Assembly: GCA_047495785.1 (NCBI GenBank)
Contig: JBLDXI010000003.1
Span: 1,984,001-2,048,000, forward strand
Direction: 5' to 3'
Length of the DNA stretch: 64,000 bases
From: Lepidodermella squamata
Lineage: Eukaryota; Gastrotricha
A program made the translations under genes and the position numbers. Position 1 is the first letter of the stretch, and every line of letters starts with the position of its first letter. Positions 24,201 through 39,200 of this stretch are shown one piece after another. The notes below the pieces were generated by a model. That model saw only the letters and a list, made by a program, of their open reading frames with translations. It ran no database searches and was not told where the DNA came from.

Positions 24201-27200
24201 AGCTTCTTGCGTCCGCTTTCGCTTGTTGTACCTTTCCGGTTGTCACACTCTTACCAGAGGGCAAGTTGCACTTCTTACCACGGTATGTCGAATTTGACTG
24301 GGTTTCACGGGTTCGCATACCTTCCAGCAATGAAAGTACATCAAATTTCTTGGCGATTTTTATGTTCATCGCACGGAAAAACATATATCGCTGAAATTGG
24401 TTAAAAATCGCAATATTGCCGATAATCGATTATCGATCGATAACCGATCAATCAAAATCAATATCACCTGATCAGCACAAAAGTTATTGATCGAAAATCA
24501 CATAACCTTAGACGTTGGGTTTTTTTGAGTGAGCTGGGGCCATTTCAATTTTTTGCCCGAGATGACATTTTCGAGGCTACACCAATATTGACTACATTTT
24601 TAGACGAATTCTGACGATGCTTCAGAGAAAGTTAAATGTTGGGACTCAAAAAGCTGTCTGGGAGGTTGTAGCAGTCCAGGTTGTACTGCGAGTCAAAATT
24701 TGACCCTCGCTCCTTTAACCGCAGGGCATTCTGATTTGCTATTAGCAGCAGGCTATTTTCTTGCAAAGCCTGCAGTAAAGGATTCTGCAGATGGAGATCC
24801 TTTATCGGCAAAGGTATTGGCTTCATTGAATACAGTACATAGTACTCTAGAGGAAGCTACATAGTAAACATAGTAAACATAGTAATTTTGCATAATAACA
24901 CTTTTAAGTTGGATTTTTTAAAAGACGCGAGCGAAGCGAGCAATGCATTTCAGCGACCGAAAACCTTGCCCCGCCGTGAAACGCGAGCAAAGCGAGCATC
25001 ACGGGGCAAGGTTTTCGATCGAGCAAAGCGAGAAGGCAGTGTGCTATCGAACTTGAATTTTTTCGAGCGGAGCGAGAAAAACAATTGAAATATTGTGCTG
25101 CGACCGTCGAACGCCCTATCGTCCGATTATTTCGATAGAGTAAAGCTAGATAGATAATGTTTAATTCAAGGTCAACACTTTGCAATCACGAGAAAAGCCC
25201 TCTAGTCACCTCAATTTCTATTCCAGAATCGCAAATAAATGCATTTTTGGAAATCATCAAAATCGTTGAAATCCCTGCTTAGATGAGTTGAAGCGAATGA
25301 TTCTCGAACATTCGCTCATTTTTTATGTTCCAGACACAGAAGCTGGACGAGAAATTCCAAAAAATTGTGCTTTTAGCAACGCGCAGAAGCGGTTCAGCGG
25401 TTCAGAATAACCAGATTGCAAATTTTCCGCTTTTTAGTTTTAAGATGGATTTTTTATTTTTGTGAAATCGCTCTAAAAATGTGATTTTTCGCATTTTTTA
25501 GAGGTAAAAACCCACGTAAAACGAAGAGGGTAACAGCTTCCTCCCGAGTACTATGTAAAATAGAGCCCACGATACGGCTAGTTTCTCGGAAAAATCACAT
25601 AATAAGCCTCGGCTTCGCCTCGTCTTATTATGTGAGTTTTTCCTCGAAACTGGCCTCCTCTAGGGCTCTATCTATACATAATATAGTAAGGTCGCCGCAC
25701 AATACCACGTAACCCTTCTTCATTTGGATCAATTTGTATCCAACGTTGAATAAAAGCTGAAAATCGATAAACTGAGCGATTTTCAGAAATTCCCAGCTGG
25801 AAGCTATGCTGGAAAAGGTTGAAAATCAAAGGGAAAATCAGTAACAAAAAATCCAGAAATAGTAGATTTTCGTGTTTTCTCCGATCGCAAGAGTAATAAT
25901 GATTCACAACGAAGCCCTGATGAACTGCGGTACTAGATCTTCATACTTCATACCCAATGAGCGGCTCGTAGGTAACGTAATATAGTTGAAACACTGGGCG
26001 AAGATGTTGACCTGATCAGCGCGGGTAGTTTGGTCAGGATAAAGCTGCATAAGTGCCAGAGTGTGATCGCTAAATCTTCCAAATTAAAAAAGTGGACAAC
26101 TGTTTGAAAATTACTTGAAATTCGATGTTAAAACTTGTTCAGAATTTTTAAGGAATATTTCAATAATTTTTTAAATGTTGTAATTCCTTGGAATTCGATG
26201 TTAAAATTGTCCAGATATGTTTTTTAACGATTTTTTTCCAATTTTATTTTTATTTTTTAGCATGGCAAAGCTGCTCTCCACCTGTCATCAGAAAATGGTC
26301 ACATGGGCTGTTGTGAGACATTACTAGCCTATAAAGCTTTTGTCAACTCGAAATCTAAACTCGGCATGTCTCCACTCCATTTCGCTGCCCAAAGTGGTTT
26401 TCAGAAACTCGTTCGACTGCTGATCGAGAAATACAACGCGTCGATCAATGCGCTGTCATTGGACAAGAAAACGCCGCTTCATTTAGCGGCCGAATCTGGC
26501 CGACGCGATGTGTGCCTGCTTTTGATGAACCTGAAAGCTGATGCAAATGCGATTGATGCGGTATAAAAATTTCGAAAAAAATAATGTGAAAAATCGAACA
26601 AATTGTCTATTTTTTTAGGAGGGCCAAAATCCGCTTCATTTAGCGGTTGAAAACGACCATCCTGATGTAGTCAAGTTATTCATGAAGTACAAACCTGAAC
26701 TGGTGACGGCGGCTAGCAAGGTAAGAAATTTAAATTTAATTTTGAAATTATAATTATTTTTTCTAAATTTTTTATTTTTGATAATTTTTGAATTTTCAGA
26801 GTGGCATGACGTGCGCTCACATTGCGGCTAAGAATGGGTCTGAACTGGTTATCAAAGAGCTGATGCAGTTCAACCGATCACTAGTGACGACCGTGCGAAA
26901 TTCGGTGAACGACACGCTTCCGCTTCACTTGGCTGTCGATGCGTCGCATGAAGATGTCGTCAAAATTCTCATCGATGCCGGCTCATCGCCAACGGCTGAA
27001 AACAACGAGGGAATGACAGCAATTCACTTGGTAATAAAGAAATCTTTGAAATCACCTGTAGAATTCGAATAAAATACCAAAAAATCGGAATTTCGAAAAA
27101 TTGGGAAATTTTGGATTTTTCGAAAGTTTGATGAAATTTGAATGTCAATGCTTATATTTTTTTATTGCCTTTAAGGCTGCTAAATCGGGCGATATGGAGG

Positions 27201-30200
27201 TGATACAAGCCATAATAGCAGCTTCTGGGAAGTCTCCTCTTCGAAATAACAGCCAGAAGAACGGCACTGGACCACTACACATCGCTGCGTTTTTCGGCAG
27301 ATCGGAAATAGTTCGCGAGCTGCAAAATTTCGTGGACATAAATTTGAAAACGGACGCGCCTCAAATGGCTCATGTTGTCAGCGACCAGAATGTCAAAGCG
27401 CTCATCACGACAGATGTAAGCGCATAGAAATTGAAATGGTGTAAAATAATTTGTTGCCTAATGTTGATATTTAAAGTTTTTCAACCCAAAAAATCAGAAT
27501 TTCGAGTATTTTTCAAATTTTTCAAATTTTTTGGGAACGTGTTGAATTCAAGCATTTTGAAGTTGAATTTGATGCTTTGACTGTGTGCAAAGTTTACGCC
27601 CTAACTTTTATAATGTTTTAAGGGTCCTCCTATTACCGGAACCAAATTTTCATTGAGCGGAACCAAATACCAAAATTTGTCAATCCTTGAAAATTCAAGA
27701 CATTCATTGGAAAAATAACACATTAATAGAGCTGTTCATATGATATTCGTGCTTCGATAGCGCAGCCTCCGGCTTGACAGCCGCGTTTGCATCAGAGATT
27801 TCGGCGACGTAGAGGCTATGAAGCTTTTTGACGCCTGTGCCTAGAAATAACTTGACCTGACGGGATGTGAAGCTGCTCGGAATTTCCCTGCAGTAAAGAG
27901 ACTCCACAAGCTTGGTTGGTAATTAACCTTTGCATTGTTGCTGTCGCCGGTCCTTATCTATCAAAGTCTTCCATCAGAGCACTTCCTGCAAATCTTCGTG
28001 CCATCACACCTTTCCCTCGGATGGAAAATTTGACGATTATGGCGATTATGGTGAAATTCAAATAGCTACAAAGCATAAGTAGGAACGATATTTTCCTAGA
28101 AACAGGTTCGATCGTCAAGTTTCTAGTCCAAATAGAAATGGTAAATAGGTTTGGAGTTGGTAGAGTGAAGGCGCTATACGCTGTGTTGTACCATTCAGTC
28201 AGAGGAGAACGATTCATCGTTGCGTTCGTTTTTGTTTCGTTTTGTCGATGTTCACCTGCCGAATACTGCTTCGCATTATTTTACTGACAGCAGTATCTTC
28301 CTTTCTTTCGTCATCGCTCGATTCATCCGTGTTTCATCGCCGCCACAATTGCGCGCTTTCTTTAATTCTGGCAGAGCCCCAGGTTGAACTGGCGGCAGGT
28401 ACTTTTGGCGATAGTACAGACTATTCTGGTTTTTAAATCATTTTTAGAAACTGGTTGCTCTGTGGGTGGAACAGCCAGCAGCTTCATGCGCTGTTTGGGC
28501 GGGGGCGGCATAACCAAACTAGCCACAGGAGACTGTGCAGGCGAGCTAGAACTAGCAAGGGAACTTGAACGTGTGACAAGACCGTACCGCTAGCTGGCAA
28601 GTCTGGCGATGTTGCTACGCCACCGTCGATGGAAAGAAAGAGCGGGAGGCGGTGATCCCAATTCTAGGCATTTTTTCTGCCTGAGGGTATTTAACCTCCC
28701 TTGTTTACTTTGTTTGCTGACACTGGTACAGTGCTCCCTCGATAAAGGCACGCGATGACTGTAAGTGCCAGGGCGAATTTGATTTTGCTGGTTAGCCATT
28801 GTTTTTTACTCTGATCTTCACTCCTGCCTGTGGCTAACGAACTCGCATAAAAACAGAACCTGGAATCTAATTATTTAAATTTACTTCAAACATGCACTGC
28901 TCGTCAGATTGAAGTCACACAAAAATGTCATTTAAAATCACAGCTTGAAAATTCAATCATCTTGGTCATCCCAAGCTTAAACCCGGCTGAGGATTGAGGA
29001 GGCCACGAATTAGGATGGCGTCACTGGAATTTCAGCGGCCTGTGAGAAATCATATTCATGAATATTTTTCAAATTACCTCTCAATTGGGATCAATGATAT
29101 TTGCTCAATGCCGGGACTACAGCGGGAACGTTATATTTTCTTCTCAATTCGTGAAGTTTCGTGAAGATTCTAATTTTCGTCACTTTAATTTTGTCTGATA
29201 TTAATATTTCTAATTTAATATATTTACATCCTAAAAATCGCAATGTGAAATTTTTTTGAAATTTCTACCATTTTTTTGGAAATGTGCTGAGTTTAAGCTT
29301 TGTGAAGTTCAATTTGATGTTTAAAAGATTCGATACCCTAAATTTTATAATTCGTTTGAGAGTCCTTCCTCTTGTCGGAACCATATTTAGTAAATTCTCG
29401 AAAATTCAGAAAATCAAACTGTCATAGCAGCGAGGTAATGGGTGGTATTCTCGAAGCGGTTTAAATCTACACCAGATTTTATCAGTCCAGACGAAAAATA
29501 TTTTCGGTTTTGCTGAGACCAAATCCAAGTTTCCTCGTATAAAAAAATCTTCAGTTTTTTGTTATAGACGCTTCATAAAAGCTAGTTAGATTACCGAGAG
29601 CCGATAGAAAGGGACATGAGAAAAATAGGCATAGAAGGCAGTGACGCTATACTTGCAAGCAACCTTTCTAGCAGAAGCCTTATAAGCTGGATTTGCTCAT
29701 TTTGGCTGCCATCAGGAGTTCTTCTAGACCCCTGGATACTAATGTTGATGAAGATGTTGCTGGCAGGCTTGAGGTGCTGGGAGCTTCTGTAGACAGGGCA
29801 GGAGGCTCTCACTTAACAGACGCGGTCGGGAGGCGGTCTTACTCCTTACGGCGGGCTCTCTTGACGGGTCAGGAGAGCATCATGGACATTTTCCGGCAAT
29901 AGTGAGATTCTACAAGCGGCAACTTGCTTTGAGATTAGCCTTTTGTTGCATCGTTTCTATTTTATATCGCCAGTCATCATTCATCATTCATCAGAGCCGT
30001 TTCGGCGGCAATAGTGAGATTCGACCAGAGGAATCGTTTCGAGCTCTCCAAGCAATTGTTGCGACCTCCGGATCATCTAATGTGGGCTTGACAGATTTTC
30101 AAACAAAGCACAATCCCAAAAGATGCGAAATTAATAATTATTTATTGAACTATTTATCATTATCTTCAAATTATAATCCAAATAGCTCGTACAACAATTT

Positions 30201-33200
30201 TACCAAGTCGGCTGGAAAATTAGAAATCCTATGATTAATCGATAAAAAATAACAAAAAGGAGAGCGATATTCTGTTGACAGTTTTATTTGAAAGTGACGT
30301 TTCGGTACTAGCTCGTACCATCATCAGACTCTAAAACAAAAAAGAAAAGGAATTACAGTGACAATCACAACAATTAAGAAAAAACATAACAAGAATTCTA
30401 AAAAATAAAAAATAAGAAGTCGAAATCGCAAAAATTTGGTTTCAGAAAATAAAACCTTAATATAAATTTCAGAAATTTTAAAGTCTTTTAAGGCGGGTGA
30501 ATCATCGCCTGATTTTTCAGCAGATTAATATAATTTTTGTATTTTAATTTCTAGTACGGCCTCACCCCGCTGCATATGGCTTCGTACATGGGCCGCGAGA
30601 ATGTTGTCCGCCTCGTTCTGAACAACTCAAGCGTGAACACAGACGAAGTGACAACCCTGCTCGGCCGTGTCCCACTTTTCTACGCCGTCCTGAACGGCCA
30701 CGCTGTCATCGTCAGCCTACTCCTATCCCGATCAGCTAAACACCTGACCTTCAAGGACAAAAAGAGCCGCCAACCGCTTCATCTAGCCGCCGAAAACGGC
30801 CACGCAGACATGGTCGCTATGCTAGTAGGCCAAGGCGCTGAAATCAACTGCGTCGACGATGAAGGCTGGACGCCACTGCACTTCGCCGCGAAAAGCGGCC
30901 ACCTTAACGTTGTAAAATTAATCATCGAATCCGGCGCGTCGCCTGTGGTCAAAACCAACAGCGGCCTAACGCCAATGATGCTAAGCGCCGCGGGCATCCA
31001 CATCAACCAGCTGTACTACTTGATGCGGCGTGAACACGACACGCTTGAGTTGATCGAGAGTAAAGACTTCCTTATGGACCTTATGTACTGCAGTTTGAAG
31101 AACGAGTTCGAAACTATTGAAGAGTTCATTTTATACTCGAAAGCGCCGCTATACACTGCGACAGTCCTATCTCGGGTCTACCGAGAATTAGCGGCTAAGG
31201 AAAAGGAACGGGCGAAAGATATCAACGACATCGCGCGGCATTGCGAACATTTAACCGTGAAACTGCTAGGAATCGCCTCGGAGGTCGCGCAGCCCTCTTC
31301 GATTTTACGCGCGACTGATTCCAAGGGCAATCAATATCTCGATATGATCTTAGAAAACGGCATGAAAGAAGTGGTTGAGCACCCGTCTGTTCAGAAGTAT
31401 TTGTCGGATTTGTGGTCCGGGTCGTTGCATGCGTGGTCGTCGAACCGGCTGTTTGGCCTGTTTATCGGGTTCATCTTCTGCCCGCCGTTGATGGTCTATT
31501 TCACGGCGCCGTTGAAGAAGTATCATAACTACTATCATATTCCTGTTATCAAGTTTTTGGCTCAATTGGTGTCCAATTTCTACCTCATTTTCATCCTGTC
31601 GATTACTGCGGCTATGCCGACGGATCCTATTGTCTATCGAGCGAATTTCTACCCTAATTAGTGAGTTGCTTATCCGAACATTTAAACATTCGAAAACACA
31701 TTTGTTAGCGAAATTCAAACTGAACAATTTAAATATCAATTTATTCGTTCAAAAATTGCAGATTCAGAATTCAAAACTGAAAAATTCGGCTTTGATTTTG
31801 ACATTTTTTTTTAAATTCGAATATTTCAAGAAAAATACCCGTAGAAATTCGGCCCAGCCGGGTAAAATTCTTAAAATTACCAAGCCGCGCTTATGCTAGT
31901 GACATTTTACTCGGTTTACAGACGAGGAGATGATATCGTCAACTGGGGTGACTCGGAAAAGTTGGGCAGTGGGGTCACTTTGACGTAAAAAAATGGGCTG
32001 ACTTTGGCAAACCGCAGTTTGTGTCGGGGCTGCTCCGAAATTGAAATTCAAATTCATTCGTCCATTAGTCGCCAAAATGAAAGAACAATACAACAAAATA
32101 ATTTCCCTTCTTTCGAACAATATATAAAAAGTGACAGAGATGGCACGCGGTTGCGAGATGACATGCGCTTGCCGGCGGCAGTGCGCTGAGGACGCTAGTG
32201 GGCGAGCTGAATGAATATTCATCGTACAAGTACAGAATATCATACAGAGTGGGTTAGTCAGAGATGGAGGAGTGCAGCTAGAAGAAAGAGAAAAGAAAAG
32301 AGGAACCAGGATTATAGAACGACGGAAGAGGTATGGAAAGATCAAATACCGAGGGTGGGCAGAGGACCCCGAGGAAGCCTGCTGGCGATCAGGCGATTAT
32401 TGCCTTCGGCAGCAAGTCGAGACGTTGAAGGACTCGGGGGTGGTGCTTCCCCTTCTGTTCCCACTCGAGACACTCCGCTAACGTGTTGGCGTGACGAAAG
32501 GCCGGAGTGTAAAGCTTCGCAAGGTCAATCATATCGATCGAGTCCAGTTCACCCGGCACCTTAGCAGGAGGCGCACCTTCAGCGGCGAGTTCTCGCCACA
32601 AGTCTAGGATGCCCGTCGCTCTTCGGGCAGGCGGCTGATTGCCACCTCGAGGATCCTGACGCCACTTCTTACGATCAACTCCGATCGTTGTGATTTCAAG
32701 ATATCTAAAATCAAAGATGTATTTATTATTGCTAGTGACGCATCAGTAGAGATGCCTTTCGAGGTGCAGCGGCCTAAGGAGTGCCGTGCAGCCAAAGACG
32801 CACCATGCAAACCACCGCGTTGAACGCAAGGGGCTCGTGGCCCGCCGTACCAGGGCGCAAACGGTTGTTGAATCCAATCGCAGATTTGCTCCAAAATGAC
32901 AAGGTTGGGTCCGATGTAAGGCCAACGTTTGAGTTGGCAGTAGCTGTTGCGACTTCGAAGGTTTGACGCTGCGAAATCCCTCCGCTTGAAAGCGACCTTC
33001 CACGCTTGAAAGGCGGCTCCGGTAATTGGGTGGTTCGACTGATTCCTGCTTGATTTCTATCTGTGGATCAATATTTCGTACGCCAGAATCGCGCCTAATG
33101 GCTGGCGGGCGGCAAATGTGAATACTTGTATACCGTATTTCGTATACTCGAATGGACGAAATAGCTTCAGTACCTCTCTATCGAGCACGTCGCGAACTTC

Positions 33201-36200
33201 CATATAGAACTTCCATATGATTTGGTGCCTTGTCAGGCATTTAGCATTGGTGCCTTGAGGCCGCGTGAAATCGTTTATCACTATCATTGTTTTCATGGAC
33301 TTCGCCAACAGACCCATGGAGTCTCAATGGCCCATTCTCCCATTTGCACACGCCTCGTAATGATGTACCACATTGCTTTGGGATTTTTGAAGTTCAGCTC
33401 GTATACTGATGGCCAATAGCGCGAATATTGGCAAAAGATTTGATGGCTTGGAATAATTATGGGAAAAAAATCCAAAATATTCCTACGACGTGAAACTTGG
33501 AAACCTAAATTTCAGGCAAATCTAATGCGGGAGCCTCAAATTTTGCAGGTAACCAACCTTTTCTAATTTTTTATGCCTGATTTCGGAAATCAGTAACCGA
33601 AAAAATGGCGTAGTAATTGTAACTTTGTGTAAATGAATAAAACCTATCAAAGTTTGCTTTCATCTTTCAGCCAAGAAATATTGCTCCTCGCTTGGATAGG
33701 CGGAATGATGGTAACTGAGCTGACGAAATCCGGCATGTCCCAAGGCCTAGGCCAGTTGCGTTATGCTATCATCTTATTCGGCGTGCTGGCTTCATTTTTC
33801 CAAATCGCTGCAATGGCCGTCGAGTAAGTTGAATACCACAAAATTGCCCTATAATTTTTTTCGTGACGTATTTTTTTCAGTGATGGAAAGGGCGATGGGC
33901 GGAAAGAGGCATTGGTTATGATGTATAATCGAAATTTCATGCTGTCATTCAGTTTATTCGGCTCCATCATTCTGATCATGGGTATGTAAATTTTTATTCC
34001 GTTTGTCTTTTATTTTAAAATTTGTGGAACATTTTGATATTCATTTTAAAAAAATTTGAAATTGTTTGGAAATTTAAAATTGAAAAATTTAAATTTTTGA
34101 ATAATCAAGTTATTTGAAATTTCGATGTCGAAATTCGAAGCGAAATATATTCAAGAATTTGTTCCTCTGATTTTTAGATTTCATGATGATTCATCACTTG
34201 TTCGGGCCACTCGGCATTGTCATCAGCAAAGTGACGAAAGATCTATCAACATTCTTAGTCGTCCTGGTCATTTTCCTCTGCGGCTGTACCATGATGATTT
34301 GCTGCTTGTTTCAAGCCATCACGATTAACAACCCTAGCAACGGGACAAATGTGACCAATGTGACATCAAACGCCACTGGTCCTGCGACCACGCGCGTTCC
34401 ATTGATGAATATTCAAAATTCAACGAATCCGACAACGCCGAAACCTAACGTGAAAAGAGCCTTGCGATGCCGACTTCGGCCTTCGTTCAACATGTCAGAC
34501 TACCATTTCCCGATCGGAGTTGTTCTATCGGCTGAAAAATACCCGTTGCCTACTGAAACACCCGCGGAACAAGCGGCGCGGCTGTCCAGGCAAAAGCGCG
34601 ATACTTCGAGTGAGAAAATCGATCGATCGATTGAGGAAATCGATCATGAGGATTCAATTGTTGACCTGGAATCGTTGGACGAGGGCGATAAATTTGACGA
34701 ATCGGGCCAGAAGTTACTCAAGCGTGTCAAGCGTAAATCTGGCGGTGGCAGTATTTGGGTTGGGGTTGATATCAGTTTGCTGACTCCGGAGCAGTTGAAA
34801 GCGTTGAATGAGCGAGCAGGCGGGGCAGATTACCTTCCGCCGTCACTCAGTAACAGGTATATTTTTCTGATAATTCAACGAAAATTATTTCGAGAAAATA
34901 TTGGTGTGGTAAAAGACATTTTAGCCCCGAAATTTGAGCCAAAAGACAACTGAGACTACGCGTCATTAACCATCAATATCAAACGATATCATATAAGTTA
35001 GCGGTTAATACAGCGTGTCCCATAAGTAACGCAAGCACAGAAAATACACGGAAAAGGATTCAGAAACTCTAGGATTAGAGACAAATTCACATTTCATGGC
35101 CAGAAAAATGTAAGAAATATTAAAAAATTACGAGAATTGTAACCAAGTACAGGTCATTATTTTTCAAAACGTCTGATGAATCATCGAGGTGCTCACCAAC
35201 ATTTTTGACCCCTCGTTTTTTGACGGAATCTTGTTGAGCACCTTCGAAAACCTTTGGCACGATTGTTGTGATTTTGAAAAAAATCGATTTAAAAATGTGC
35301 CTCCCCTGGACACACAAGTTTTTCACGATTTCTCTCAATGATTCATCAGACGTTTTGAAAATAATGACCCGTACAGTACTTTTTGAACAAACCGGACATT
35401 TCGCTGTTTGTTTCGCCAACAACTTTGATCGGGAACGGCTCTTTAGATCCAGAATAATGCCTTGATCACGCGGCTGTAGTATCGCAGTAGTGTTTAGGAG
35501 GTAGGAAGATGAGCCGAAGGTTATGTAGAGCGCCAACTCGGCCATGCAATGGGCAGTTGTCGACCAGCAATAATATCTTTCGAGTAGTTTTTCGAAGCCT
35601 TTCATCCCATGCCAACAAATAACGTCTCCAAATCTGCGTTACCATGCAAGCTTTGTCTTGCTGTTCATTAGCCATGCCATTTCTGACGCCACGAAAGAGC
35701 CTGGTGCTAACAGCCTTCCCGATTACCAGTAACGGCGCTCTCTTGGTGCCCGCCATATTGCAGCCAGCCAGAATAGATAGCCGCTCCTTTGACAGCTTAC
35801 CACCACTGCAATTATTGCCTTTTTCCGCTACGTCGTTACATCACCGCTACGTTTGACGACGATGGTGCAGTTTTCGAAGTAGACGAATCCTTTTTCGCTT
35901 GCTTTTCTGGAGCTTTTTCAGTTGATACTACCGATTTTTCACCACTGCCATAAACGTGATTGTATTTAGTTTCAAAAGGTTCGAAGACTGTCTTCATCAT
36001 CTCCATTTGTTCTTCTGCTTTCAATTCTTATAAATCACATGGAATCGTCAGCGATGGTCAAAGCTTTGGATTTGATTTCAATTGGAAATCAATTATATTT
36101 TGATACCAGTTTTTAAATCAAAATCAAGTCAAATCTTATTATTATTATAATGGACGCCCAGCTCTAAGGAAGAATTCCGGCGTTTGAAGTTGCGATTAAG

Positions 36201-39200
36201 CATCGATACCATGTTCAAATGATCCGGATTTTCGATGCCTGCCGATCACTATCATGGTAGCCCGCCGTGCTGAAAAATCGTTCAAGTTCGGCACACGAAG
36301 CCGGGATTGAAAATACATACTGCGCCGCCTTGGAGAGCAGTGAGAATTTCTGCAAATTGGACCTCTACCATTCGAAAAGCGATTCGCTAATCCAGTCAAG
36401 TTGTTCGAAACCGGAGCGAATGTAAAACGTAAAGGTGAAATTTGCCGAGTAGCGGGTTCGATGAGACATTATAGTTTGGAGTTGAATCAACGATGGTAAA
36501 AGGGATTCCAGAAAAAAATGATCATATCAAATCAAATCTCCAGTTCTGGCTATAGTAATGCTGGAAACGAGCGTTAGCAAGAGAAAAAATGACGCCTCAT
36601 AATATTACTTTTCATTCGTCTCGAAACGAATATGAAAAATAGGCATAAATGTTTGTAGAGATGTTGAGTTGCGCAGAGATTCGAAGAATCGAAGGAAGCT
36701 AGCCAGTATCAGCAGTTTGTATTATTATGTAGGAACCGGGAACAAAACACAGAGCTTTGGCGCATTGCCTGCTGTACACTGCTCTTGATAGTTCTACTAA
36801 CGCCGTCCTTAGCTCCTTTGCCGTGTCCAGCTGCAAAAAAGTTCCAGACAAGTTGTAGTCGAAAACCGTCAGATGCCATCGATGAAATGATTTTTAAACT
36901 GAGAAGTTGGTCCATCCGAAAACACGTGAGTGATCTGCAGTTCAGGGTTTTCGATGTGGATTGTGGATATATCGAAAAAACTGCTCAATTGGCAGGTTTC
37001 AGTGGATTAAACAGTCAAAATTAATAGCGAAAGAAACTGATTCGCCAGAGGGCAGCCACAAAACTGCCGGAATGAAAGGTTTATACTAAAAATTCAGCAG
37101 AGTTTAGATTTTTTAAATTTATCATCAAATTAGCTAAAAATGTGAAAAAAACATTTGTGGGAAAATTTGTTTCTGCTAAAAGTATGGCCCAATTTCTAGG
37201 TATTAAATATTATTATATCAATGTCGATTTTTTTTCAACAGAAATCCTTCGACGTTGGTTGAACTATTCACAACGCTGTATTTTTCGATGTTCGCCATGG
37301 GTGGACCTGATATTTTGCCAACAGCAGCTGGCAGTGCCACTTGGAGCTGGATTGTCTTCCAAATGTACGCCAGTCTACTCATACTTTTTGATAAATCGAG
37401 ATTTAATTTTTACCATTTTTTCCAGTGTTTATGGCGTTTGGATGATAGTCTCGTTCATCGTCCTGATTCCTCTTCTCATCGCCATGTTGACGGAAACCTA
37501 CCAGAAAATTCACATGCGGCAAGATTTGGAGTGGAAATTCGGCCGAGCTCAGTTGATTCGAACCATGATCAAACAATCAGCTGCTCCTGCACCCTTCAAC
37601 CTCTTCATCCGACCCTGTCTATACATCTACTCTTACTACCGACATGGCAAATGGATGTGTACGAAGTACTCGAGATATTTTGCCGAGGAGGACGAACACG
37701 AGGGCGCAAATGAGGCGATTGACATTTCTAGGGCTAAAAAGCCAGGCAAGACGACGGCGCCCGGGCGCTTTGGGCGACTTTTAAGGCGGATTTTCAAGTG
37801 CTGCTTCAAGGCGAATGCCATTGCTGCTGTTGAAGAGGAAAATGCTCGTAAATTAACTTCCTACTTTTAACTTTTATAATTTTAATTCAAGAGCTGAAAT
37901 TTGAATTTTTAATTGAAAATTGAGAATTTGAAAAAATGTTTTGAGTCGAATTTAAATTGAAAAGTTTCGAACATTCTGAAATACTTGTAATTTTTATTCC
38001 AGAGCAATTTTTTTATTTTTTATTCAATTTTGAATTTGTTGAGAATTTGAAAAAATGTTTTGAGTCTAATTTACATTTGAAATTTTCAAAATTCTGAAAA
38101 ATTCTTAATTTTATTCAAGAGCTGAAATTCGAAATTTTAAATAAAATTTTCAGAATTTAAAAAATTTTTGGAGATATGCACAGCAATAATGAGCTATTTC
38201 TTTGCATTTTATCGTCTGTATCTCATCTATAGACATAATTTAAGATAGACTGCCTAATACTCACGAGAAAAGAGCGGCGGAAAACCATGGGTGTTCAGCT
38301 GACTCATGTGCTCAGAAACGCCAAATTAAGAGGATTCCGGGTCCGGCGTCAGTTCTTCTACATCATAGAAGTTCTGAGCCTCTTCAGTAACTTCATGATG
38401 TACAATGACTTAGGGAGGAAGGGGCTCCGGTGGATTGCAGTAAGACTGTAACTTGCTTTTCCGCGCAGCCCTCGGCATGGTTTCAGCTTTCGTTGCTACA
38501 GCGGTCAGTACTTCGTGTTTCGAGATGTGACGTCCAATGACCGGTTGCGGAACAGCAGCAGGGTCTTTTGGCAGATCTGTAACTTTCTGGCGTGAAATGG
38601 CTCGAATAAACGCGCGATTCCTTATTTGGAACCCAACAGGAACCACTCCCCGATGCATCGATCCATATGTGGAGAACCTATTTGGTCATTATTATTTGGG
38701 AACCTTGAAAAATAGATGAGAATATATGTATGACTGAAATGTTCCATGATGAAGAAGGTTTACTACGGCGAGGTCAGAGTGGCTGATTCGAATGTCGTCA
38801 TGGTGGCCTTAATTTCTAACGTCTTTTCGAGGTTTTTCAGTTTTCTGCGACTTTCAGTTTGTTTTCGTTCTGACTCGTCGATACAAGCATTTTAGAGCCC
38901 ATTGAGATAACATGTGGGCGCCTCCAGACGATCGGCCGAGTTGCAATCCAAAAGCGGGAAGCGTCGCGGATTGAGAGGTATCTTCGCTAAATCGGCGTTA
39001 TCATCCAAGGCTGCGATTCATAAGCAAATCCGAAGTTAACGCTTCGGAAAAGCCGAGTTCTAACCGGGTTCATTCGTCGCCGCGGTCGCGTGCACTCGAA
39101 AAAATTGCTCGAAATGAAGCAATAATCAGCGATGTAGTTGATATCGACCTCGCCCAGGTTCAAATTAGCGGGGATTGTTACGATTTGAATTGTCAGGGAA

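Larger units (their letters stand above)
23584..26260 (+). other. intron 5 of gene C
   Basis: This 2.7-kb intron holds a direct repeat pair (23795-23945 and 24333-24490) and two strong inverted repeats (24955-25018 and 25561-25668). I found no coding remnant. Confidence 0.55.
27416..30554 (+). other. intron 9 of gene C
   Basis: This is the largest intron (3.1 kb). It holds a diverged repeat pair (27545-27665 and 29280-29395), a short direct repeat CGGCAATAGTGAGATTC (29893 and 30006) and a hammerhead-like retroelement motif on the minus strand (30296-30327). No protein domain was recognised. Confidence 0.5.

Noticed and set aside
32211-32894. Overlapping short frames in a GC-rich part of intron 10 of gene C
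   Set aside because: No consistent frame or domain; possibly old transposon sequence but not assignable.
37142-37425. Apparent coding start upstream of the pore exon of gene C
   Set aside because: It is intron read-through; paralog alignment places the exons at 37242-37364 and 37426-37847.
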